The position numbers and the translations under genes are program-made. The notes below the pieces were generated by a model, which ran no database searches, was not told the origin of the DNA, and saw nothing but the letters and a program-made list of their open reading frames with translations. 64,000 nt of DNA, taken from NCBI RefSeq assembly GCF_009930795.1, contig NZ_CP017146.1, forward strand, positions 868,001 through 932,000, written 5' to 3'. The DNA is from Marisediminicola antarctica. Its GTDB lineage: Bacteria > Actinomycetota > Actinomycetes > Actinomycetales > Microbacteriaceae. Below, piece by piece: positions 16,950-23,809 of this stretch (position 1 is the stretch's first letter; the number at the start of each line of letters is the position of its first letter).

Positions 16950-17135
16950 CTACCGCCTTCGACGCCGTCTGCTGCGTCGGTTCGGGAGGATCATCTCGGC
17001 GACCACGACGACGCCGAGGAAAACGAAGGGCCACGGGTTGTCCGCAAATGCGACCCCCATGGCATCAGCGAAACTGGCCACCGTGTCGTTGTTGTCGGTT
17101 CCCATGAGTGCAGCGTAGGGGGAGAGCTGCGACAT
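16950..17135 (-). CDS. Possible small membrane protein
   Basis: A 61-residue frame begins MSQLSPYAALMG, has a hydrophobic segment (PFVFLGVVVVAEMIL) and ends with a run of arginines. A second possible start lies 11 codons in. No ribosome binding site stands out and no family is recognised, so it may not be real. It would lie just upstream of the helicase on the same strand. Confidence 0.3.
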   Translation of the reverse strand: MSQLSPYAALMGTDNNDTVASFADAMGVAFADNPWPFVFLGVVVVAEMILPNRRSRRRRRR

Positions 17136-17372
17136 TTGCTCATACTAACTGAGATGTCAGTGAGTATCGTTCTGTTCGCCGGCCAGGAACTGGCACAACG
17201 ACCTCGAGGAAGCCCTCGTCGATGTTGCGGTCCACGTGTCTGATGTTCTGGGCCTCGGTTTGCCGGGGAGATCGAAGACAAGTGCGATTCGAACCGGGCC
17301 GAAAGGTCAGTTCAGGTTCTGGCGCAACTGGAATTCCAGCATCCGCTGTTCGACGGGCCCGCGCTGACCAGT

Positions 17373-17481
17373 GAGAGTACGCGAATTGGCTCATCAATAG
17401 CGCCCGGAGCAGCCGAAACCCGTACTCTCGGCGCCGGTCGGCTCTGAAACCCTGCCCGGAGCAGCCGAAACGCGTACTCTC
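17373..17481. repeat. Three copies of a GAGTACG-type repeat able to form alternative hairpins
   Basis: GAGAGTACGCGAATTGGCT at 17373-17391 faces two inverted copies at 17402-17429 and 17454-17481. The two inverted copies are 28 bp long, differ at one base and are 52 bp apart. The forward copy could pair with either inverted one. The region between the helicase and the next minus-strand gene (16880-17526) is otherwise without a confident gene. Confidence 0.75.
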
Positions 17482-17526
17482 AGCGCGGTGCCAGCCCCAA
17501 GGAGTCAGTCGGCGAAGCCTCAACTC

Positions 17527-18312
17527 CTACTTCCGGCTAGCCCCGCCGCCATCAAGCCCACCGACGCGCTCGAGCGCCGCGATGAACACCGCGGACGCCG
17601 GATCCTCGATCACGTGGTTGTTGAGATAGACGCCCTCGAGCCAGGTCAGCACCTCGGCCTCGGGCAGCCCGACCTCGTCCCAGTTGACGCCGGGCAGACC
17701 GGCGCACTTGGGCTGGTCGGTGCGCGGGTCGAGCCAGGCCCGTGCGATCGCACGGTCGGCCTCGCCCTGCGGGTTCCACAGCAGCTCGATCGGATGGTTC
17801 TCGCCCTCCACATGGTGCTGGTCGACCTGGCCGGAGCCGAGCCAGGGGAGCGTCAGGATCGCGCCCTCGATCTCGATCTCGAGCAGGTCCAGCTGCGCCG
17901 GCTCGGTCTCGCAGACGTAGATGCTGTAGCCCTCCTCGTGCCAGGCGGCGGCCTCGGCGGCATCCTCCTCGAGCTCGGGAAGGAGCGCGTGCACGTCGGT
18001 GGCGAACGCGCGCGCCCACGCCAGCAGGGCGGGAGTGTCGGCCTTGGCGAACGGGCTGCGGTCGGAGGTCTCGCCGCGCATGTTGTGGAAGTGGTACTCG
18101 ACGCCGTCGTCGGTCGCGTCCAGGTGCAGCTGCCCCCGGTCGTACTCCACGTAGATCGCGGTGGAGTTGGTCTCCTCGTCCCACTCGGCATCCAGTTCCG
18201 GATGCTGGAGGGCGGGCGGCAACGGGAGCCGAGACGCGGTCTTCGCGCCGAGGTTCAGCACGACGGTCAGCCGAGAGGTGGGAAGGCGGAGTCTGTCGTC
18301 GGTCACGTTCAC
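17527..18312 (-). CDS. Hypothetical protein
   Basis: The 261-residue acidic, soluble protein begins at a GTG (complement 18310-18312) with MNVTDDRLRLPTSRLTVVLN. It is rich in Trp, Glu and Asp (AAAWHEEGYSIYVCETEPAQ) and has no signal peptide or membrane segment. I recognise no family. It is 52 bp upstream-neighboured by the mycoredoxin gene on the same strand, so the two may be cotranscribed. Confidence 0.7.
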   Translation of the reverse strand: MNVTDDRLRLPTSRLTVVLNLGAKTASRLPLPPALQHPELDAEWDEETNSTAIYVEYDRGQLHLDATDDGVEYHFHNMRGETSDRSPFAKADTPALLAWARAFATDVHALLPELEEDAAEAAAWHEEGYSIYVCETEPAQLDLLEIEIEGAILTLPWLGSGQVDQHHVEGENHPIELLWNPQGEADRAIARAWLDPRTDQPKCAGLPGVNWDEVGLPEAEVLTWLEGVYLNNHVIEDPASAVFIAALERVGGLDGGGASRK

Positions 18313-18364
18313 CAGTTTCCCACCTTGCGCACACCTCGGTGAACGCGAATGCCGGGGCCGGTGC

Positions 18365-18661
18365 CTAGCCGATGCGGCCGAGCTGCGTCAGCTTCGCGTG
18401 CAAGAGGGAGTCGCTGGGCTCAACCACGTGGGTTCCATCCGGGAAAACGATGACCGGGATCTGGGTGCGACCACTGATTGCCGAGGCGCGGTCCGCGCCA
18501 TCATCGGCGAGCAGGAGGTCGATGTAGTCGTAGTCGACGCCCAGAACGTCGAGCAACGCCTTCGAGCGCCGGCAGTCACCGCACCACTCGGCACCGAACA
18601 TCGTGATGCGCTGGGCGGGGTCGGCGGTGTGCGGGGGGTCGGCTGTCTCGAGATCAGTCAT
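18365..18661 (-). CDS. Mycoredoxin / glutaredoxin-like protein
   Basis: This 98-residue thioredoxin-fold protein has the active site WCGDC (Cys27, Cys30) followed by RRSK, the cis-proline motif TQIPVIVF and a DGTHVVEPSD segment near the C-terminus. The pattern matches actinobacterial mycoredoxins, which reduce mycothiol mixed disulfides in the cytosol using NADPH, mycothione reductase and mycothiol. The length is normal once the ~18-residue N-terminal extension is set aside. Confidence 0.85.
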   Translation of the reverse strand: MTDLETADPPHTADPAQRITMFGAEWCGDCRRSKALLDVLGVDYDYIDLLLADDGADRASAISGRTQIPVIVFPDGTHVVEPSDSLLHAKLTQLGRIG

Positions 18662-18776
18662 GCGACCAGCCTAGGTGCAGGCACCGACACACCCCCGGGA
18701 GGTGCAGCCCAGCGCGGATGCCCAGGGTCTCGGCCCATCGCGCGTCGGGCCGAGCGGGTGCGAGACTGTGCCCACC

Positions 18777-19148
18777 ATGAATACTCTGCTCAACATCATC
18801 TGGCTCGTGCTGTCGGGATTCTGGCTGTTCCTCGGCTACATGCTCGCGGCGCTCATCATGTTCGTGCTCATCGTCACGATTCCGTGGGGGATTGGCGCGG
18901 CCCGCATCGGCATCTACGCGCTCTGGCCCTTCGGCAAGCGGGTCATCGACACTCCGACGGCCGGCGTCGGCTCGATGCTCGGCAACATCGTCTGGGTGCT
19001 GCTTGCCGGCTGGTGGATCGCGCTCGAGCACATCGTGAGCGGCATCGCGCTGTGCCTGACGATCATCGGCATCCCGCTCGGCATCGCCAACCTCAAGCTC
19101 GTGCCGGTGGCGCTGCTGCCCCTGGGCAAGGAGATCGTCGACGCCTGA
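18777..19148 (+). CDS. YccF domain-containing inner-membrane protein
   Basis: The 123-residue protein has two copies of the YccF pattern: hydrophobic segments at residues 3-37 and 68-101, each leading to a conserved turn (TIPWGIGAARIG and IIGIPLGIANLKL) and a PFGK or PLGK motif (WPFGKRVID, LPLGKEIVD). That repeat structure is diagnostic of the family. The function is not established. The ATG at 18777 is chosen because the upstream extension is not protein-like and lies over the divergent mycoredoxin promoter. Confidence 0.88.
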   Translation: MNTLLNIIWLVLSGFWLFLGYMLAALIMFVLIVTIPWGIGAARIGIYALWPFGKRVIDTPTAGVGSMLGNIVWVLLAGWWIALEHIVSGIALCLTIIGIPLGIANLKLVPVALLPLGKEIVDA

Positions 19149-19231
19149 GCGATTCCGCGACCCCCACTATTGGGTGTCGAGGCGCTGTGCAGTAATGAAT
19201 TAAGCTCGGCGAGACGCCCGGGGAGGACGCC

Positions 19232-20545
19232 GTGCCGAAGCCCACAGATTCCGCACGACTGAAGCGGGCCGGCGCACCAGCCGCGGCGGTGAAACGATGG
19301 TTCACGCCGACGCTGAGCACCTGGATCGTGGGAGCGGTTGTCGCCCTGCTCCTTGTGGTCGGAGTGGCATTCGGCGGAGTCGGCGGGGCGCTCATCATGG
19401 CGGGAGCGGTCGCATTCTTCACCGCCAGCTACGCCCTCGTCACCGGGCGGCGGTCCTGGGCATCCATCCCGACACGCAAGATCGCGGCGACCGCGCTCGT
19501 CGGCAGCTTCATCATCACCTTTTCCGGCGCCATCGCGCTGGAGCCGGCCACACCCGAACCGGCGTCGGCCGAGGTCGCGCTGCCCAGCGCGACCCCGAAG
19601 CCGACCCCGAAGCCGACCCCAAAGCCCACGCCGACCCCAACGCCCTCGCCCGCCTCCCTCTTCACCGACGAAGCACCCGCGGACCCGTCGACGGTGTCGC
19701 CACCAGCATCCGACGCCTCGGTCGTCGCGCCCAACACGACGACCACCGACACCACCGCGCTCGTGCTGCTCGCGACCATCCCGATCAAGGGCAGGTCGCC
19801 GAAGACCGGGTACGAGCGCACCGGCAAGTTCGGCAGCGCCTGGCTCGACGTCGACCGGAACGGATGCGATACGCGCAACGATATTCTCGCCCGCGACCTC
19901 ACTGCGATCGGCAAGTCCGGGCCATGCAAGGTGATGACGGGCAACCTCGTCTCGCCGTTCACCGCCGAGGCGATCGCCTTCGTGCGCGGTCAGGACACCT
20001 CGTGGCTCGTGCAGATCGACCACGTCGTCGCTTTATCGAACGCCTGGCAGACCGGCGCGGCGCAGCTGACGCAGGCGCAGCGGATCACGTTCGCGAACGA
20101 TCCGATGAACCTCCTCGCCGTCGATGGTCGGTCGAACGCCCAGAAGGGCGACGGCGACACCGCGACCTGGTTGCCGTCGAACAAGGCGTTCCGCTGCAGC
20201 TATGTCGCCCGGCAGGTGTCGGTGAAGGCGACCTACGGACTCTGGGTGACGCAGGCCGAACGGGATGCCATGGCGCGCGTGCTCGGCAGCTGCACGGGCG
20301 AGCCGGCGGTCACGTCGTCGTTCACACCGGTGCCGGTTGTGGTTGTCGCGCCACCGGCGCCGGCACCTGCACCCGCTCCCTCGGGGTGTGACCCGAACTA
20401 CGGCGGCGGATGCGTGCCGATCGCCAGTGACGTCGACTGCGTCGGCGGAAGTGGCAACGGGCCCGCTTACGTGGCCGGCCCGGTCACTGTCATCGGCACC
20501 GATGTCTACGACCTCGATCGCGATGGGGACGGGATCGCCTGCTGA
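19232..20545 (+). CDS. Membrane-tethered DUF1524/HNH-type nuclease with Excalibur domain
   Basis: The 437-residue protein starts at a GTG with GGGGAGG upstream. Three hydrophobic segments (about 29-48, 50-70 and 85-103) are followed by a Pro/Thr/Lys linker of KPTP repeats. A DUF1524 (GmrSD C-terminal-type) nuclease comes next: QIDHVVALSNAW, NDPMNLLAVDGRSNAQKGDGD and the TWLP that follows. A Pro/Ala linker leads to a C-terminal Excalibur calcium-binding motif ending DLDRDGDGIAC. The nuclease domain is probably outside the membrane. Roles could be DNA scavenging, competence or interbacterial killing (inference). Confidence 0.85.
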   Translation: MPKPTDSARLKRAGAPAAAVKRWFTPTLSTWIVGAVVALLLVVGVAFGGVGGALIMAGAVAFFTASYALVTGRRSWASIPTRKIAATALVGSFIITFSGAIALEPATPEPASAEVALPSATPKPTPKPTPKPTPTPTPSPASLFTDEAPADPSTVSPPASDASVVAPNTTTTDTTALVLLATIPIKGRSPKTGYERTGKFGSAWLDVDRNGCDTRNDILARDLTAIGKSGPCKVMTGNLVSPFTAEAIAFVRGQDTSWLVQIDHVVALSNAWQTGAAQLTQAQRITFANDPMNLLAVDGRSNAQKGDGDTATWLPSNKAFRCSYVARQVSVKATYGLWVTQAERDAMARVLGSCTGEPAVTSSFTPVPVVVVAPPAPAPAPAPSGCDPNYGGGCVPIASDVDCVGGSGNGPAYVAGPVTVIGTDVYDLDRDGDGIAC

Positions 20546-20559
20546 GGCTGGGCTCAGGG

Positions 20560-20608
20560 CAGGGGTCTCGAGACGCGGGCTCGCTGCGCTCGCTCGCTCC
20601 TCGACCGG
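20560..20608. repeat. 49-bp dispersed repeat, copy A
   Basis: This copy is identical to 22237-22285 and in the same orientation. It contains GGTCTCGAGAC and, further on, CTCGCTGCGCTCGCTCGCTC, which can fold back on itself. It lies just downstream of the DUF1524/Excalibur gene and downstream of the convergent pRiA4b-like gene. Confidence 0.9.
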
Positions 20609-20668
20609 CAGAAAGCCGCTCCTCGACAGGCAACCATCCCCGCTAATCGACCGGCGGTAAGTAGTTCG

Positions 20669-22030
20669 CTACTCGGACGGCGGGCCCGCCAGCGCTGCCC
20701 GCGCGAGCAGGCTCGCATCGGGCGAGGCGAGCGCCTGATACGTGCTGCTGCGCGCCATGAGTTTCCCGCTCCCGGCCCACTCGAGCACGTACCTCGTGTC
20801 CCGCACGACACTCATCGACGCGGGTAGATACGGGCTCCCGCCGGTGAACTGCACACCGATCATCGACGCCATCAGATCGAGCGAGGCTTCAAGCCGCTGC
20901 CCGAGCCGGCCCTCGCCAGCCGCGACGAGCAGCAACAAAAGCAACCCGACATCGCGCTCGCGGTCGGACTTCTCGGCAGGCAATCGCGCAGCGAGATAAT
21001 TCCACAACTCAACGGGCGAGTCGACCAGTCGTTCGCCCTGTCTCGTCACGAGGAGTTCTCCCCGATACTTGCGCAGCAGTCCCAAGCCGGTCATCGTCTC
21101 GCGAAGTTGCAGCAGCGGCGCCGTCTGTATTTCGCGATTGGCGGTCCCGATCCAGCGCTGTTCAGGGTCGAGCTCCTGCATCAGCGCGACGACCGAGGGG
21201 GGAGGCAGGTACCCCGCTGAGGTGAGCCGGATGCCGCCGCGCACGTGACGCAGGACGGTGCGGAACACCGCGGTCGCCTGGGTGGCCGCGGCCTCGGTTA
21301 TCTCGATCGGTTCGGTCAGCGCGGCATCCGTCACGAACCCCGCGGTGAAGAGCTGGGCTTCCTTGCCGAGCGCGCGGACCAGCGTCGAGAGCGGAGTCGA
21401 CTGACCTCGCAGCCAGTCGAGCGTCGTCGCGGCGCCCGCGAGCCGGTTGAGACCCCGATTCACGGCATCCAGATCCGGCTCGGACTCCGGCGGCAACCAG
21501 GCAAAGTACTCGCGAAGGTCGTGGTGTTCCGGATGCCGGAGATCCGCAGCCACTGCCCGCAGGTGTTGGTACCAGTGGATGCCGCCGACGTCTTCCGGGG
21601 GAGCGGTGCGGCGTCCCTCGAGGCATCGGATGCCGTGGTCGCCCGCATCCAGCGGATCGACCGACTCGACGACGACCTTGTGCTCCCAATCGTCCCCGAG
21701 GTCGTAGGTGTAATAGAAGTTGTCGCCGGCCAGCTCGACAAACTGGTCGAGGCGCACCTCGGTCTCGAGCACGCCCTCGTCGCCCTCATCGAGGTCGAAC
21801 TGTGTGACGATGCGGACCGGGCCATCGGAGTAGCGGTCCTCCGTCGGGGAGAAGCGGTGCAGGTGCGAGTTCGTCCATTCGAACGCAATCTGCAGGGCGT
21901 CGTGCACTCGGTCGAGGGTCAGATCGCCGGGGAGCGTCAGCCGTCTCCAGGTCGGAGGGTTCGCGCCGACCAGATCTGCGCGCACGAGGTATCGCAGTGT
22001 CGTCTCTGGTGGTTCGGGCAGCTCAGTCAT
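20669..22030 (-). CDS. Plasmid pRiA4b ORF-3 family protein
   Basis: The 453-residue protein has an N-terminal pRiA4b ORF-3-like domain at residues ~8-175. Signatures are LTLDRVHDALQIAFEW, SHLHRF, FYYTYDLGDDWEH and GIHWYQHLRAV. The remaining ~270 residues are helical and of no recognised family. The molecular function is unknown. The start is the ATG with complement ending at 22030. The gene is bracketed by the two identical 49-bp repeats at 20560 and 22237. Confidence 0.85.
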   Translation of the reverse strand: MTELPEPPETTLRYLVRADLVGANPPTWRRLTLPGDLTLDRVHDALQIAFEWTNSHLHRFSPTEDRYSDGPVRIVTQFDLDEGDEGVLETEVRLDQFVELAGDNFYYTYDLGDDWEHKVVVESVDPLDAGDHGIRCLEGRRTAPPEDVGGIHWYQHLRAVAADLRHPEHHDLREYFAWLPPESEPDLDAVNRGLNRLAGAATTLDWLRGQSTPLSTLVRALGKEAQLFTAGFVTDAALTEPIEITEAAATQATAVFRTVLRHVRGGIRLTSAGYLPPPSVVALMQELDPEQRWIGTANREIQTAPLLQLRETMTGLGLLRKYRGELLVTRQGERLVDSPVELWNYLAARLPAEKSDRERDVGLLLLLLVAAGEGRLGQRLEASLDLMASMIGVQFTGGSPYLPASMSVVRDTRYVLEWAGSGKLMARSSTYQALASPDASLLARAALAGPPSE

Positions 22031-22236
22031 CGCATTCCAGCCTAGGACGGATGCCGAGTCGCGGGTGATTCGGGCGAAAACTGCGGCCGGGCTCTGCTGC
22101 GGTCCATGTCACCCGCTCCTCGTGCCGAACGAAGGCTATACCGCTCGCGATGATCCCCGATCGCTTCGGGGTGTGTCTGCCACCGCGGGTTTGCCTTCAT
22201 TTGGCACGGGGGCAAGAGGCATGGGGGCAAGATGCG

Positions 22237-22285
22237 CAGGGGTCTCGAGACGCGGGCTCGCTGCGCTCGCTCGCTCCTCGACCGG
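22237..22285. repeat. 49-bp dispersed repeat, copy B
   Basis: This copy is identical to 20560-20608, in the same orientation. It lies in the 300-bp region between the pRiA4b-like gene and the CDF transporter, which otherwise holds no gene I can support. Confidence 0.9.
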
Positions 22286-22331
22286 CCGCGAGCCGCTCAT
22301 CGACGGGCGGAACGGATGCCAGACTGCTGGC

Positions 22332-22949
22332 GTGGAGATCGACGACACCCTCAAGCGGCGGCTGCGTCGCACCGTGCTCATCGTCGCGCTACTGAACTTC
22401 GGCTACTTCTTCATTGAGGTGACCGTCGCGCTCGCGATCGGCTCGGTGTCGCTGTTTGCCGACAGCGTCGATTTTCTCGAAGACACCGCCGTCAATCTGC
22501 TGATCTTCTTCGCCCTCAGCTGGACCCTCGCGAACCGCGCACGTATGGGCAAGGTCATGGCGGGCATCATCCTGATCCCCGCGCTCGCCGCGGCCTGGCA
22601 GGCGATCTCCAAGTTCTCGAACCCCGAGACGCCCGATCCGGTCGCCCTGATTGTCACGGCAGGCGGCGCGATCGTGGTGAATCTCACCTGCTCTCTGCTG
22701 CTTGCCCGCATCCGGCACCACGGTGGGTCGATGTCGACCGCCGCGTTCCTCGCCGCTCGCAACGACGTCGTCGTCAACGTGGCGATCATCGCGATGGGTC
22801 TGCTCACCCTGTGGGTGCAGTCCGGCTGGCCCGACATCGTGCTCGGGCTCGTCATCATCGTGGTCAATGTGACGGCCGCGAAAGAGGTTTGGGAGGCCGC
22901 GCACGAGGAGAGCCTCGCCGCGAAAGTCATCGCCGGCGAAGAATTGTGA
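22332..22949 (+). CDS. Cation diffusion facilitator (CDF)-like transporter
   Basis: This 205-residue membrane protein has five or six predicted helices. The CDF metal-site pattern appears as FADSVDFLEDTAVN in the second helix and AARNDVVVNVAI in the fifth, and the DxxLG-like PDIVLGLVIIVVN segment ends the domain. It ends soon after the last helix, without the usual cytoplasmic C-terminal domain. CDF proteins export Zn, Co, Cd or Fe in exchange for protons. The start is a GTG at 22332 with a weak ribosome binding site. Confidence 0.82.
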   Translation: MEIDDTLKRRLRRTVLIVALLNFGYFFIEVTVALAIGSVSLFADSVDFLEDTAVNLLIFFALSWTLANRARMGKVMAGIILIPALAAAWQAISKFSNPETPDPVALIVTAGGAIVVNLTCSLLLARIRHHGGSMSTAAFLAARNDVVVNVAIIAMGLLTLWVQSGWPDIVLGLVIIVVNVTAAKEVWEAAHEESLAAKVIAGEEL

Positions 22950-23071
22950 AACGAAACGACCCGTTCCATTCTGTTTACGCGCGCGAAATCTGCTCAAACA
23001 CGCATCACGAGTAGAATTTCACGGGGCTGGCGTCAGCCCTGCCCCCCTGATACGTCTTTTGGAGTTCAACC

Positions 23072-23809
23072 GTGCCTGCCACTCTGCCCAGCCTTACCGG
23101 GTTCAGCGCTGTTCTCTTCGACCTCGACGGCGTGCTCACACCGACCGCCGACATCCACATGCACGCCTGGCGCACTATGTTCTCCGAGCTCTTCGTCGAG
23201 AAGGGCATAGCCGAAAAGTACACGGATGACGACTATTACAGCCACCTCGACGGCAAGCAGCGCATGGACGGCGTGGCGAGCATGCTCGCCTCGCGCGGCA
23301 TCGACCTGCCCGTCGGCTCGCCCGACGACGCCGGCACCGTCGACACCGTGAGCGGGGTCGGCAATCGCAAGAACGACGTGTTCGCGCGCGTTCTCGAGCA
23401 GGACGGCATCGCGCCATACCCGGGATCGCTCGCCCTGGTCGAAAGCCTGCAGGCGGCCGGGATGCCCATGGGCGTGGTCTCCAGCTCGAAGAACGCGGTC
23501 TGGGTGCTCACCGCCGCGAACCTCCTCGAACCGTTTCCCGTGATCGTCGATGGCGTCGTCGCGGTAGAAGAGGGGCTCGGCAGCAAGCCGGCGCCCGACA
23601 TGTTTTTGCACGCCGCTCGCGCCATGAACGTCGACCCGGCCGCAACCGCCGTGTTCGAAGACGCGATCTCCGGCGTTGCCGCCGCCCACGCCGGAGCCTT
23701 CGCGCTCGTGGTCGGTGTTGACCGCGGTGTGGGCGAGCAAGCCCTTCTCGACGCCGGAGCCGACATCGTCATCGACGATCTCGCCGTATTCATTGAGGAC
23801 TCGAAATGA
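23072..23809 (+). CDS. pgmB: Beta-phosphoglucomutase, HAD superfamily
   Basis: The 245-residue HAD hydrolase has DLDGVLT with nucleophile Asp17 and acid/base Asp19. It also has a cap domain, the VVSSSKNA motif II, GSKPAPDMF with the conserved Lys, and FEDAISGV. It interconverts beta-glucose-1-phosphate and glucose-6-phosphate, feeding the product of the next gene into glycolysis. It starts at a GTG with GGAG nine bases upstream and overlaps the GH65 gene by 4 bases (ATGA), so the two are translationally coupled. Confidence 0.9.
   Translation: MPATLPSLTGFSAVLFDLDGVLTPTADIHMHAWRTMFSELFVEKGIAEKYTDDDYYSHLDGKQRMDGVASMLASRGIDLPVGSPDDAGTVDTVSGVGNRKNDVFARVLEQDGIAPYPGSLALVESLQAAGMPMGVVSSSKNAVWVLTAANLLEPFPVIVDGVVAVEEGLGSKPAPDMFLHAARAMNVDPAATAVFEDAISGVAAAHAGAFALVVGVDRGVGEQALLDAGADIVIDDLAVFIEDSK

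Noticed and set aside
17488-18342. 284-codon plus-strand frame opposite the hypothetical gene at 17527
   Set aside because: It is a shadow frame rich in Gly, Arg and Val; the minus-strand protein has more natural composition.
20560-22285. Insertion sequence or composite transposon
   Set aside because: There is no transposase and the repeats are direct and only 49 bp; they look more like a dispersed hairpin family.
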